Part shown: in pieces, positions 36,621 through 49,799 of the stretch
How positions within the stretch are numbered: position 1 is the stretch's first letter
Layout of the letters: each line of letters starts with the position of its first letter
NCBI GenBank assembly: GCA_964304625.1
Contig: OZ199840.1
Location: 1,364,001-1,428,000, forward strand
Direction of reading: 5' to 3'
Source: Kudoa neothunni
Lineage: Eukaryota; Cnidaria
Length of the DNA: 64,000 nucleotides
The notes under the pieces: model-generated
The model's database searches: none
Told to the model about the DNA's origin: nothing
The model's input: the letters and a program-made list of their open reading frames with translations, nothing else
Program-made: the position numbers and the translations under genes

Positions 36621-37479
36621 ATTGATAATATTTTTGCATTAATCGATTTCGTCTTGTTTCTTATTATAAGTCGAGTCTAGAATTTATTTTGTAAAAATTA
36701 AGCACATTTTTGCAAATTACTTCCAAAAAATAAAAGTGTCGAACTTTTGCGTAGGCTTCTAAAACCTGTTTTATTTGTTTTCTGAGCAAAATTTTTTAAC
36801 TCATATGAACAAGAATAATCATTAAATATCTTAATATTATAAATTTTGATTTGTGCTGAATTTTATAAGCTTATGAAATATGACTCAACTGCATAACTCT
36901 TAATTATTTGAAACTACGCTCTTTAATCCATTACTTAATAAAACATATCATTAAAATTATTAGAAACCACGCTTCCTCGCCTCACATGTAATCAAATATA
37001 TAATTATTTAAACCTAAGACAATAATGTACAATAATGTACAACAAACCAACAGAAGATAGAATCGATAATGTTAGACAGAATCTGTATATGTTTTTACCT
37101 TGAGATTTGTAATAAGTTGGACGCTTATTTATTTTATAACATTATTTATATCATGTTAATTAATACCTTCACATTACAATGTTTCAAGTTCAAGATGCAT
37201 TATTTAAAAAAATAGGTAATTATTAATATTAGAAAAAAATCAATTTTCAATACATTCGTTGTCTAAGCATCGTGCGTGGTAAATAACTCTCCGCGTGATT
37301 ACAATAGTTTTGACATTGTGTAAACGTCATTTTATTCAAACAATTTTATTATTCTTCGTCAGTCTCTAAAGATCGTTTCAATCATATTTACCAGGTCTTA
37401 AGGTGTGATGATAAAGCTACTAGGCAAACACGGAAACAGGTATCGAATGATAGTTTTGAGGCAATTTGAAAAGTTTTTA
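36621..37479. other. intergenic, nothing recognised
   Basis: AT-rich spacer. AATAATGTACA occurs twice in tandem near 37020; otherwise nothing stands out. Confidence 0.6.
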
Positions 37480-38395
37480 AAATGTTTAATGCAAATTGTT
37501 TGAAAAATTATTGGCCTGGATCGAATCTAACGGCTGATGAGAGACAGGTTAAATTTAGAGGGAGACGCTCCTTCAAAGTCTATATGAAGAGTAAGCCAGG
37601 CCGTTATGGCATCAAATTGTGGGCCGCTGCGGATGCTGAAACGTAATATCCCACCAACATTCAATCATATACTGGTAAGTTTAGTGGCGCTAGAGATATA
37701 AACTAAGGAGCCCGAGTAATGAAAGATCTCGTTTCTCCATTTTATGGCACCCACCGAGGTGTTACAACGGACAATTTTTCACCTCTGTTCCTCTTGCTCA
37801 GCAACTTTTGTGCAATGGCTTAGCTCTGAAGGGAATTATGAGGACAAGCAAAAGAGAAATACAGGATGATTTTCTCAAGTCATGGAAACGTGATGTTTTT
37901 TCATCCATTCTTGGTTTCAATGAGGATCTCACATTGGTCTCGTACGTACCCCAAAAAACTACGCCGTAAACCTCTTGTCTAGTCAACACCATGGTAATTC
38001 AATCCATGACGAAGACCGAAAGAGGACCAACATCATCACGCTCTACAACAAAAAAAGGTGGTGTTGATATGTGTGACAAAATGACCACCCAATATTTCTG
38101 CATCAGAACGATGAGAAGATGGTCATCAACAATTTTTATGGACATGCCCAATATAGCTTGTTTAAATGCCTGAATTTTATGGATAAAAAAGTATCCTGAG
38201 GGGCAACAATCAAGTAGAAGTCGGAGACTGTTCTATACGGCAGTTATCCATTGAATTAACACGTTCTCGTGTATCACGGCGCCAAAATAACCAAGAAAGA
38301 TTGTCGATTTACATTAATCATGGATTTCGTCTATTTGATGAAAGTATCAACAATGATTCTTCGTCACTTGAATCGAGTTATTCGTAACAATTAAA
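37480..38395 (+). pseudogene. piggyBac transposase relic
   Basis: Frames on the plus strand give NLTADERQVKFRGR, SFKVYMKSKPGRYGIKLW and then AADAET, PTNIQSYTGKF, THRGVTTDNFFTSVPLAQQL, GIMRTSKREI, and near 38030-38130 TTKKGGVDMCDKM with RRW. This is the order of motifs in piggyBac-family (PGBD) DDE transposases, where the first catalytic Asp normally sits in the DEQ/DER block, the second in TTDNF-type and another in GGVDxxDxx. The pieces lie in different frames with stops between them and the N-terminal half is missing, so it is inactive. Terminal repeats were not found. Confidence 0.75.
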
Positions 38396-39794
38396 TAGGA
38401 AACGATGTTTTTTCTATCCAAAAAATCACAGATATTTTTTCAATTGCCAAGCAGAAAACATAAGAACATTATTGATTGTATGCACTGCGACAAATAATTC
38501 CTATATAAATGAAAAAAATTTGTTTATTTTTTTATGTTCTCAACCTTGTGTGAATATAATAGCACTGTAAATATACCCAGTAAAACAGTTATGCTAATTT
38601 ATTTAAATGTAAGACACAATAATTAATTTTTGCGTCACACTATTTTTTTAATTTTTTGATTATTGATATTGCGTTTTGACCCAACCTATGCTAAATTCGC
38701 TGATTAAATCCAAAATAAGCCTTTAACGTCTGAATCGATAATTGGTATAGTTTAAAGTGTTTTAAAACTACATGATTTTGACCCATACAATGATTTCACG
38801 AAGTAAATGAATAAATGAGAAAGGAAGTAACATTTTATTCTCTAACCGAAAACTATATGGGATTTGAAATAATTTTTTAAACTATACGCGGAAATAAATC
38901 TTTCATCATTTTTATATACATATTTAAACCTCTCGTTTAAAAAATTTGAGCGTTTCTAATTTTCTAAAAATTAAGATCACCCGCAAAAGAATTTTTGACA
39001 GGAAAATATCAATGATAATGAACAATTAACTGCTTGTCATGTTTATTGTATTTTAAATAATAAGAAACTTTTCCCTCAGATGTTCATTTAAATGATTAAT
39101 TAATAGAAGGATATATAAACGTTTAAATAATTCGAATCAATCTCAAAAAACGGTGGTTATAAAGAACATAACTATAGATATACATAATTTTCTGATATTA
39201 CACTTACGCAACCAAATTTTTTCATTCATAATATTATTGATGTTACATCCGCAAAACCAAAAATTGAATTATTACATTTCGTTTTTCAAATAAATTGAAT
39301 TATAATGTCAGCAAACAATCATAAAGCGTGCAAATTTTAAAACGCAACAGATTATGACTGAAGAATTCAGCAAATAGCAAAAATACAAAATCCTGCGCCA
39401 CCGGGATCGAAAATCTGCTTATACCTACCACGACCGAAAGTCGAGTTTCGATGTGTGGTTTGTTTGTATAAAGTTTTCTGCTTAGAGCATGAATTATATC
39501 TGCGAAGCAATCACCATTGCCGAAATGTTACCGATTCAAACCCATGCATTTCATGTTGTGTACAAAATGTTGCGGCTAACAAACAATGCCATTTTTTGTA
39601 ATGAACGAAATAAAAATTTAGTTAAATTTTTGTTGTTGTTAGCTGATTACTGTATAATTAATTGATAATAATTCAATCGCGGTAAAATTTCATTAACATT
39701 GGTTTCTTCTGGTGTCGCTGAGTGCCCCACCTCGGCACGGGAGTAATTTTTATTCACTCAGTACAGAGAAGCTTGATCTCATGTGGACTCGCGC
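38396..39794. other. intergenic, nothing recognised
   Basis: No convincing gene. The last 400 bp are the upstream region of the EF-Ts gene; GGTGTCGCTGAGTGCCCCAC near 39711-39730 is a small GC-richer patch. Confidence 0.55.
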
Positions 39795-40874
39795 ATGGCA
39801 ATGTTTAAATTATTTGGACGTTTCTGTACCAGTTCTAGACTGGTATCCAATAGTTATAAACGATTTTTGACTACAACCAAACCATGCCAACACGATTTTA
39901 TGGCAGATGTAAAAGCGCTCCGGAGAAAAACTGGAGCTGGATTATTGTTGTGTGTGGAGGCACTCAAAAAAAATGAAAACAATCATGAAGCTGCTGTCAA
40001 ATATATTATTGATAAATCAGGTGAGAATGCCAAAAAATTTGACTCTAGCAGCGAGTTAACTGAGAACAAGGATGTAAAACCTGGTTTGGTGGGTATCATG
40101 TTGAATGCTCAGAACAACTTTGCTGTTATAACGAAGGTATTTTTCCAATTTCAGTTTAACAGAAATAATATTCTATTTTGTGAATAGTTGAAATGCCAAA
40201 CTGATTTTGTAGCCAAAACCGAACAATTTTCCAAAACATTTTCCGAGATTATGGAAATGGCATGTAGAGATATTCATCGAAATTATGAATTTCGACCATT
40301 AGAAAAGGTTTCTTTTGGTTTCGACGATCTCAAAAACACCAAGCATTCTTCCGGCAAAATCCACGACGAATTGAATACGATCGATCGCAAATTGAATCTT
40401 TTATCAACTCAAGTATCCGAAAAGTTGTCGATTGATAATTTTATTGCGATCACCATTCCCGAAACTCACTATCTTGGACATTATTGTCATTGGAACGCCA
40501 CAAATGTGATTGGATCGTCACCATTCTTGTTTACCTTTGGGAAAATCGGCTCATTGGTTGTGGTCTGCAGAGATGACCTTATCAACCCAGTTACCGAGGA
40601 ATTTGTTCGAGCTAGAGCCAAAGAGCTTGCTATACATACTGTAGGCATGTTACCTACAACTCTTGAACTGTCAGATTTTAATGCGCTTGAAGCCTCATTC
40701 GCGAGCAACGCCTACGATAAGGACGCTACGGAGTCTGACAGCGATGTCAACTCGGATTGTGAAGTTGGTGGTGCTCTTCTAGATCAACCTTTCCTATTTA
40801 GAAAATCCTTAAAAGTTCGATTGTGGGCGTTGAAGAATAAAATTCAAGTTGTAGATTTTCTTCTCATGGAATGA
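39795..40874 (+). CDS. TSFM: mitochondrial elongation factor Ts
   Basis: Two exons, 39795-40136 and 40188-40874, about 342 residues. The N-terminus (MAMFKLFGRFCTSSRL...KRFLTTT) is rich in Arg, Lys, Ser and Thr with no acidic residue, as expected for a mitochondrial presequence. At residues 36-70 is the UBA-like domain with LRRKTGAGLLLCVEALKK, matching the EF-Ts signature LRxxTGAGxxxCKxAL. The second hallmark, LKCQTDFVAKTEQF, spans the splice junction (canonical ETDFVARN). The C-terminal core contains YLGHYCHWNA, IGSLVVV and FVRARAKELAIHTVGMLP. EF-Ts exchanges GDP for GTP on mitochondrial EF-Tu. I took the first ATG of the frame; a second ATG two codons on is equally possible. The intron is 51 bp. 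Confidence 0.94.
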
Positions 40875-43438
40875 TTGACTTTTTATTTTTTTCTTGACAT
40901 TTTCGGTTTATATCCAAATTCGCAAAAGCAAACATTTCGCATATAATTATTTAAGAGATAAAAAATAGAAAAAATAATGGAGATAAAGAAAATCCAAGAA
41001 AATTAATATCTTCTGGCCTCGTATAAACTTCTATGCGCTTTTCCAACAAATAACCGCAAATAATTTAATTAATAGGATGAAGTAAACGTTCAACATAACA
41101 CACGATTTCAATGAAATCTACGGACACAGTACTTGCATTATAGTGCTTCAATCTATCTGATTATAGCATGCTCTACCGATTCGTTATTCATAAATGTCTC
41201 CCTAAACGAAAAACTTTTTGTTGCACATGCGATCTTGCTGACACACACACGGACATCTTAGTTTTATATATATATATATATATATGTATCAGGGATGACC
41301 AAACCTGCCCAGATCGGGAGCCAACTTTAAGGTTTCCCAAATAAGTAAATTAGTGGTGAATGATCCAAGAAACTTTCTCTGTATGAAAAAGATCGCAATA
41401 ATAATAAAATATTTTTCGTATTTAATCATGTATGATAGTCTAACAAAAAATTAAATTAAATATTCACGAATAAAGTAATAACACAAGTTTTTTATGTTTC
41501 CGCATTATCAGTGAGCTGACGCTAATCCGGTTTGTATGCCGTCAACGCTGTACAAATTAGTTCCGTCAGGTGTTTGTTTTTGAGGAACGGAACCGCGATG
41601 TTTCGACTTTACAGATTTCATCGTTGAATAAATAAACTCACAACAATAAGTTGTTCCAAAGATAAAAACAAGTTTGAGGCGAATTTCTTTTAACTTTGAA
41701 TATTTAATTTCTAGAATGTATTTTCACAATTCGCTTGATGAGTTGGAATTATGAATCATGTTTAAAGCTTGAAAAAATGTTTTATTCTTTCGATATCTAT
41801 CATTTTGATAATGGATAACACTAGGTCTAATGTATTTCATAATTAAATTAGTAATAATTCTAATTTGCATCAAAAATTAAAACTATATGATAGTTTGTAT
41901 GTTTTCTACACAAAAATATTATCTAGTTTACGATTAAAAATTTAATTTCCTCGCTTGATTGAATAGTTGAAACTTTGTACTTTTCTGAATTAACGTGTTG
42001 GTTGAATTAATAAAAATTCATCATTAACTAATTTTTTCCGGCTGGATGTTGTTATATGGCAACGCAACACTGGTTTAATGAGTTCTTGATTAAAAGATTG
42101 TATATTTCATTTCAAAATTATACCAAAATTTAAATGAGATTCTATTATTAGATACTACATAAAATAGTAGTAGTATCCAATTTATTGGCTTATGAAAATG
42201 TAACATAAATTGTAACTTTTTTATAATAAGCAGAGAACATTATTTTTTTAAATTTGCGTCATAGTTATTATTATATTTCCATTTTTAAAAAATAAATATT
42301 ATTAAATAGTAAGTACTGTTTTCAAAAATATATTTAGATTATTATTCATTTAGTTTTATTAAATTAATTATTTCTGTGCTTAGAAAATATATTCCAATTA
42401 TGTGATTTTCGGTCATGAAAGGGTTAAAATAATGTGGAACTATTTTTTCTATTGAAAACTATTAATAGAACTTTCAAAGTGAATTTATTAGTTAAATATA
42501 AAATCGCTACTTTCTGGATGTTTTTGAAGCTTTTTAAAGCAAGTTTATTATCAATTGAAACAATATTTTGAAATATATTTGACTATCAAAGGTTTCATAT
42601 ATGTCATACATGTCTGTCTATAGGAAAAAAAAATTTTCTACACAGTTTGACAACCTGCCTTTATATGCATAAGTAGATTAGATTTAAAATTTAGGCACCC
42701 AGGTGTTACCAATTGATATACTGTTGTTATAACTCAAAAATCTTACAAATATATTCTACAAAGGATAAAAAAATTACTCAAAAGTATTAATTTATCGATA
42801 TTAATTTCGGCTGTTTTCGATCCAAAAACTTTTGCGAGTTAAAAACGAAGTGAATCTCGATATCGTTGCCAATGGAAACATTTAGATTATATCATATCAT
42901 ATTGATAATATGAATAATATATGGCTCTAGAACGAGAATAAACGATCAATCGATATTTTTGTTGAACACAACCTAATTAGTTGTTCTATTTAAAATGTAT
43001 CACCAAATATCTGTGGACCGAATTAAGAGATGCTTCTACAGTAGCAATTAAAACTTTTGGAAATCAATGCACGAATTTCGTATTGACATTATCAAAAATT
43101 TATTAAAGAATAAAAAATTTGATATGGAAAATAAAATTAAATCTTTATTATCTCAGCATTTCAATCTTAAGAATAAAATCAGATTATCAACACAACATTA
43201 TGATAAGTTTATATAATAAATGGGTGTGCCCCTTGAGAACCCACAAAAAGAATTAGCTGGGATGTCTTTTATGATGCATAATATGTTGGAAGCTAGTTTA
43301 AACATTGGCATGTTTTGTAGAGTTCGTGTGGCTGAAGAAAATAGCGTTAGGTGAATATCAATTAGCTTAAAAGAAGATTATAGAATTATTTCAAAATATC
43401 ATTTAATAATCGGCTAAAATATTAAATCACACAATAAA
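40875..43438. other. intergenic, with microsatellite and a hAT-like end
   Basis: No gene supported in 2.5 kb. A (TA)n run lies at about 41266-41285 next to TCAGGGATGACCAAACCTG, which resembles one terminus of a hAT element whose partner was not found. At 41225-41262, minus strand, is another TGTCCGTGTGTGTGTC-type block like those at the Helitron-like ends. Near 42995-43410 there are short frames that might be exons of an unidentified small gene, but no splice model gave a recognisable protein. Confidence 0.45.
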
Positions 43439-44130
43439 ATGCCTTTAGGAGGTGGACCATCGTGTGCTGCATGCGACAAAACAGTATATTTTTCAGAACA
43501 AATAATAATTGAGGGCAAAACATTGCATCAAGGGTGTAGTCACTGTTGTCATTGTAAATGCAAGCTCGACGCAGGGAATGGACGATTCAAAAATGGTATC
43601 AATAGCTATTTTGCCACTTTACCATTAACAATAGTTCTAAGATACTGTTAACAAAATCCTAATAAGATTATACTACTTCTGTTAATAACTATTTTTAACT
43701 TAGGCGAGTTTATATGTGCTAATTGCGTTCGCAAACAGTTCGACTATAAACCCAAGATGTCCAAGATTACGGGTTGCTCAAGCGATGCTCCTGATGCCTG
43801 CCCTAGATGTGGCAAGAAAGTCTACATGGCTGAAGAGGTGAGAGCTGTTGGGAAGGTAATAATATGAAATTTTTTGGAGAAATTGTTTGATTGTATTAAT
43901 TAAGAAATTCCACAAATCCTGCTTCACCTGTTCAGTGTGCAGCACACGCCTAGATTCGACAACTCTCTGCAACAAAGATGACACAATCTATTGCAAAGGT
44001 ATCTTGAATTTTAATCTTAAAATTATTATCTGGGCGATATCATCTAATTGTTTTAGCTTGCTACGCAAAGTCACACGGTCCTAAAGGATACGGATACGGC
44101 CAAGGAGCCGGTGCCCTACCATACACCTAA
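43439..44130 (+). CDS. double-LIM protein of the CSRP/MLP type
   Basis: Four exons: 43439-43595, 43704-43855, 43905-43998 and 44057-44130, about 158 residues. LIM1 (about residues 9-60) has CAAC, HQGC, HCCHCKC and ends FICANC. LIM2 (about 83-135) has CPRCGKKVYMAEEV, KFHKSCFTCSVC and IYCKACYAKSHG. The tail GPKGYGYGQGAGAL is the glycine-rich signature that follows LIM domains in cysteine- and glycine-rich proteins (CSRP1-3, MLP). These proteins bind alpha-actinin and zyxin at actin structures and also act in the nucleus in muscle differentiation. The two domains are closer together than in vertebrate CSRPs and the first is more divergent, so a family-level name is safer than a specific orthologue. 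The acidic secreted gene follows 385 bp downstream on the same strand. Confidence 0.9.
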
Positions 44131-44514
44131 TGATCTTATAACTATCTATAACATCCATATTATATCTAACTGAGAAAGCTATTATTGTTGATTATATTGA
44201 GTGATATCGGCTTGATTTTTTTGTTATTCTCTATTGTTATTATTATCAGGGGTGAGATCTATAGATAGTTCTTAATCTCTTTTCGAACCAATTACCTACA
44301 GATTTCTTTTCGTAAAGTTCACCGAAACAATAAATACTATCGTAGGTAAACTAATTATTCAATATACCATTTTTCTGTGAAAAAAAAACAAAAGCTACCT
44401 AGGCAGCCGGCTGTACCCAGTGATAAGGTATCAATAGGAGCTGTGAAGTTTTATCAACTGATATTTTTATTAATTTTACAATCAATTGGAAAACATTTTA
44501 GGGATAATATTGTA

Positions 44515-45225
44515 ATGATGATTTTCGACAGACGTTCAGTTTTTGTTTTTGTGTTACTTGCTATCAACGGTATGTTTTTTTTTTGCTAACCTCATATGAG
44601 CTGTAGTAGCATTCAAATTGCACCATATTGGCCTCATTGAAGCCGCACCAGTTGAAAATGAAGGAACTTCTGGCTCCACTGCGGGAAATTCCCAGAAAGA
44701 ACCTCGCCATCATATAAATCTGGAAGATGCTGAAGATGAATTTGATGATTTGGATTCTGAAGGACTAGAGGATGATGACGATGAGGATGATGACGACGAT
44801 GACCCACCAGAGGGAAATATTCATGATGATCAATGTAATATATTGTGAATTTTTATGTCGAATTTGAATTGTGAAATTTTTCTCAATAAAATATATAGTC
44901 GCGTTTGGCGATGACGGAAGTGATGATACGACTTCAGCTGAAAAAATATATAAACGTGACAATCTCTCTCAAGAACCCTCAGTTCGCGATAATTTTATGG
45001 TATGATTTCACTTTGGAGAAACCTTAATCAAATTTATGATCACGTTTTTAAGTTGGAAAGTTAAATGGTTTATACCATGATAATAATGCAGTATTGCACA
45101 TTTAATTCAAATTTTTATACTTAAAATACATATGTTTATTTTATTTTATCTAGAAAGGAAACGATAACACAATAAAAGCTGACCAAAAGCTGATAAACAC
45201 TGCTTCTAGGGCTTCCCCTGTCTAA
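44515..45225 (+). CDS. small secreted acidic protein, unknown function
   Basis: Four exons: 44515-44569, 44607-44834, 44899-44999 and 45154-45225, about 151 residues; joined lengths are whole codons. The N-terminus MMIFDRRSVFVFVLLAINVA is a predicted signal peptide. The middle is dominated by Asp and Glu (EDAEDEFDDLDSEGLEDDDD and more Asp, then PPEGNIHDD), and the C-terminal part is polar (AFGDDGSDDTTSAEKIYKRD) with no cysteines. Such proteins may bind calcium or coat matrix, but no family was recognised. Two adjacent ATGs open the frame; the first was taken. The alternative is that this is not protein-coding, but the signal peptide, four in-frame exons and canonical GT-AG sites argue for a real gene. 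Confidence 0.65.
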
Positions 45226-47939
45226 TCTCGAAATACGTGACGCATCTATAAACAAGAATATTTTCTCATTTAGATTCTCTATTAGAGTACTCTATAATTA
45301 TACTACATTCGTTTTTTTAGTATATATTCGATTCACTTTCAGTAAATTTATTGTATTTGAAATTCTCAGTTTAATAGTATAATTCTATGTAAGCTCGAGC
45401 TCATTAAGCGGTATCAGTCAGTGAGTTTAAGGATTTTTCCAATATTAGTGATTATTTTTTAGTTTACATAGTATTAAGTTCTTAATTTTTTTACAAAATC
45501 ACCCAATAAAGTATTAAACTATACATTTTCAGGGTGTGATAGGTAATAAACGCGATTATCCAATATTTCTTGACTGCTAAATCACAATTTCGTTTGATAT
45601 CTAAATTAATTTCAAATTGAATATTTCATAAAGACATCTTAATTTTTAATTGCAAGAAACATCACAAAACCTTCCCAAAAAATTTAGTTCGAGTAATCTA
45701 GATTTAAATGTCCATAAGAAAATAAAAAAATGATTATCGATTATTATTATGCTTTATTTGAACGAGATTTCATTATTGAGAATAAGGTATGTAGAATACT
45801 TCACTTTCTTTTGCCTAGTACAGTCAATGTTCGTTATTGCGCACGAAGTGTGAAACACAATTATTTTCTTTAAAAAAACTAATTAACACTTATTTTTAGG
45901 AAAAATTGTTATAAAGTACATTTCTAAGTATATTTTACAATTTCACATATTCTATCCATCACTAGATAGAAATCATTCAATCCATTCGGGTCTTAAGTTA
46001 AAATGTTCAGCGTATTTCTGAGATAGCATTCTTCAGTTGCTCCGCGTTCAATACATACGTGAGATGGTCATTTTCGTTGTGATTTGCATCACATTGAGAA
46101 TTTTCATTTCAAATAGTTGGATTGTTCTTATATGAATAAATCCAGATTCTATAATTTTACATATTTCCCATGATCTAACTAACTGATGAATAAGGATACA
46201 ACCGCCTTGTTGGATTTATTAAAACTTTATAAGTTGAGAATTAAAGATAAGCTTGATAATCTTGTGTATCTAGAATGGTGTTCTCTCTGAATTAATTGCG
46301 GTAAATTTTTCTTTTAAATCAAATTTTTGGAATTAAATTATAAACAGATTTGGATTTACGTAAGGACCATGGCATATATGAGTGCGCGCATGTTAAGAAT
46401 GAAGTAGTCATTTTACCTTTAATTTTGAAATTTTGAGATTTCATCTTATATAATCGTTTACATTTATATTTATTTTAATTTTTTGACCAATGATGCAATT
46501 AGATTCTATCACAGTCGAAGAAAGCAATAAAATATTTTTATAAAAAACCAGTTTAAAAATATTAATTTTTAATTATGACGAAAAAACATGATAATTAATC
46601 TAAAATATGCAATTCGTCCCAATATATTATTCGCTTTTAATGCTTATCATTTATAATTATAGGCATTTTTTCGGTATTTGTCAGCAATCTTAATTATATT
46701 ATTTAAATTTTTACAATTAAACATCATTTTCAATAATCGATAACGATATTTTAGTTTATAAATTTTTTTAGCGGTTTTACCTTGTTAAATTTAAAAGGGA
46801 TTTAATTAATAATGGAAGATAGTTACCATCGGATTTTTTAAACCGTTGTTTCCCATATTATAATAATACAAATATATACATCATTTATAATACAAAATAT
46901 AGCACCTATAACAAAAAAATTAAAACAATGTTTAACATAATTATTAAACTCGTTTGAAATTACTTATTTTCATCATAATAACCAACAAATCCACTTACAA
47001 TACCAATATCTTAACATAACTTTTTATTTTTATTTGTTTATAACTTAATTCATTAGTGAAAATATTATTCTCAAAGATTCATTTAAACTGCAAAAAATAT
47101 CCATATAACGCTAGTGCTCACTTTGGGAGAATTTAAAATGGTACAAAATAATAATTCTGCATCATATAACCATTAGATTGCGCAGACACAAAACAAAACT
47201 AGTCATATTTCAAGATTAATGTAATGTATGATTATTTTCTTTATGTCATGCTTTAAACAATTTTCCCACTATTTATAAGACGCTCTGCATAGGAGATTAA
47301 ATTAATTATGAAGCGTTAGTAGGCTACAAAACAGAGTCCCCCATAATGCATCAATATCGGCTATTTAGCATTAAGGAAGAATTTAATGGTACAAAAATTA
47401 AAATTAAACATATTTCATCCGAAAAAAAGTAATTTGGAAAATAAACCCCACTTTAAAAGAGGAAATCGCAAGTTAGATTGATCCTAGCGGATAGCAACGG
47501 CGGAAGGGTTCTCGTACACAATCTGAAACAAGAGATTAACTCTTGAAATTTGATTTGTAAATTCTCTTTGGTCAGACATATTTCGTTATCATAAAGAGAA
47601 AACTGGGCAACCTTGAATGCGCAGACGCAAATACTACACACTATTTTGAACCATGTCATGTACAGGTGATCTACACATAAGTTAATCAGTTAATTTCCAA
47701 GCATATATTTTAGCTATAAGTTGAACGGATGTCGCATTATAATATGTGTGATTATTTTTTGCAAATTTCTTTAAGAGAACCTAATTTTCGCCTATACGTT
47801 ATACATAGTATCGGTAATGCGTGTCACATTAGGCATGTGGCATTCGATGTCATTCTCAATATTACTTTGATTAACATGTAATTTTTCAAAAAATGTTGAA
47901 AGACCTGAATGACATTGATCAAATTTATCGCGATACTGA
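45226..47939. other. intergenic, nothing recognised
   Basis: 2.7 kb of AT-rich spacer. TACAGTCAATGTTCGTTATT near 45819-45838 resembles a pogo/Tigger terminus, but no matching inverse end was seen nearby. Confidence 0.5.
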
Positions 47940-49070
47940 CGGTTAAACGTTTCTGCGTTGTTTGAAGTTAAGGGTATATCTTCCCGTAACTCTTTCGTAC
48001 GCGTTCCAACACTCGATAGAATATTTGGTCCTTTTTAGAAAATGTTTTTCAAAATAATAGAAAAACGGAACAAGATTAATATCTGTAAATTTTTTTGATT
48101 TTCTTAGAACCTTCTGATACTCCATTTCTACATATTCGGGTGGAACAAATGCTATAGAGGTAACGGCATTTAACTAAAGATATAAATTCGTTATTCTGAT
48201 TATAAACATTAGCCAAGCCTAAATTTTGGATTCTTCTAAAAATACGTTGGCAAAAGTATATCTTAGACATTGTTGCTTTTTTAAAAGCAACATATGCAGC
48301 CACCTCGAAATCAATAATTATGTAATCTAGGAAGCTATTATCGAACTTATTTTTAATAATGTTTACTGCCTTCAAATAATCACTCTCTTTCTTCGTTTTC
48401 ATTATTATGTATACCAGTGGATAAACATTCGAAAATATTTTTCCATGTATAACATATAGTTGAAGAAATTCTCTTGGGCAGACCTTAAAAGTACCATCCG
48501 CAATCATCACTCTCAAATTTTTTAAATGTTCAAGATTCTCATCAGTAGTCAATAGTACTATTCTGTCTGGGGTTCCCACTCCTGAGTCAAACAGACAAAA
48601 ATTTTGACCACGAAGCGTCTTTATTTGAAATTCCAGCAAATTTTTGTGTGGATGTGTTTTTTATTTAAGATTGGTAGATCGTACAATTTTACACTGTTTG
48701 TTGCTAATGAATTAATTTTATGGGTGGAATACGAACTAAATTTCGATAGATTTTTAATATTGGCCGAAAAAACATCTTTGAAATATCGTTGTCGGATAAA
48801 ATATGATTATGCTCTTTGACGATTTCAAGCTTATCAATTTGATCCAATGGTGGTGACGTCGAAATTTTCTCAGGGCACATCCTGTTTTGACATCTCCTGA
48901 GTTGTGAAGTCAGTCTTACCCGAGTAATATTTAGTGTCAAAGTAATTTTGATAAAACAACGTCTCAGAATTTCTTTGAGTTTCGATTATTCCATACATGG
49001 ATTCACCAAGTTGCTCCGGCATTATAACCCGCATGTTGACCAGTTTTCTCCTTTCCAATTAAAAGTTTAA
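47940..49070 (-). pseudogene. MULE (Mutator-like) transposase relic with FLYWCH-type finger
   Basis: On the minus strand the longest frame (48076-48639) contains LRVMIADGTFKVCPREFLQL then YVIHG, YPLVYIIMKTKKESDY and FLDYIIIDFEVAAYVAFKKA. These are the MULE transposase motifs with the first Asp in DGTF and the second in DFE. Upstream (48704-48940) RRCQNRMCPEKI and KLEIVKEHNHIL resemble a FLYWCH zinc finger, the usual N-terminal DNA-binding domain of such transposases; further frames extend to about 49058 and down to 47943. The domains are in different frames and the C-terminal part is short, so the copy is dead. A domesticated host gene is less likely for this reason. Confidence 0.75.
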
Positions 49071-49091
49071 CAGAGGAAATACTTTTATCCT

Positions 49092-49798
49092 TCTAGCGGA
49101 AAATTTATAGTAACGAATGGTAAATCCGAAAATTCGAAACATGTTTTTGTCTGTCAGTGTGTCTGTGTCCACAATTGCGCATATACACTCATTATTTGTG
49201 GAGTTTTAACGTATTTGACTTGATAACCACATTTTGAAGATTCTATTAATGGTTTTAGATATGATAAAAAATCTATGTATGTTTCATTTAAATCGTCCGC
49301 TATGTTGAACTTTCAGTGATGAAATTCAATGCAGATGGTTGTGTTCTTACTGCATCTAATTATATAAATTATTAATGTTGATATTGAAGTGATTTTCATA
49401 CGTTTTCTTCTATCTCTATTACATTTTCTATTTTGTTGTCTCTTAAAAAGTTAATGGTTCACACAGTTTCCGAGCTGGGCCAAAAAATAACGTTTTAGAT
49501 AACACTCTAACGGGATTTAAATAATTCGGGAATGAAAAAATGCGATGCTGACTTTAAATTATTCAGCGTTGGTGCCGAGTCACGAAATTTTTAAATGAAC
49601 TCCGGCATTGGAACACCCCTTCAAAGAAATGACCATAGTTTAAATTTCATAATCCAAATCGTTAAAGTATGCTGCTTAAGAATTTTGGTTATTTTGCATC
49701 TATGGGTTAATTTTAGACTTTAATATATTTTTCGAATATTGTTAAGAAACGTATCTATGCGAAATCTCCATCAAGCAACGCTGGGCAGTTCCCGCTAG
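49092..49798 (+). mobile_element. Helitron-like non-autonomous element
   Basis: It starts TCTAGCGGAAAATTTATAG, continues TTTTTGTCTGTCAGTGTGTC and TGTGTCCACAATTGCGC (compare 5833-5905), and ends CAACGCTGGGCAGTTCCCGC followed by CTAG and then T. A GC-rich imperfect hairpin (GCTGGG...CCCGC) just before a CTAG terminus is the Helitron 3' signature. No Rep/helicase ORF. The base before the left TC is T rather than the expected A, so the left edge is uncertain. Confidence 0.5.
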
Positions 49799-49799
49799 T

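Noticed and set aside
38000-38173. Frame with TTKKGGVDMCDKM as a possible domesticated piggyBac-derived gene
   Set aside because: The N-terminal half is absent and the remaining motifs fall in different frames with stops, so it is treated as a relic.
42995-43410. Short frames upstream of the LIM gene that could be exons of a small gene
   Set aside because: Several splice combinations are possible and none gives a recognisable or clearly conserved product.
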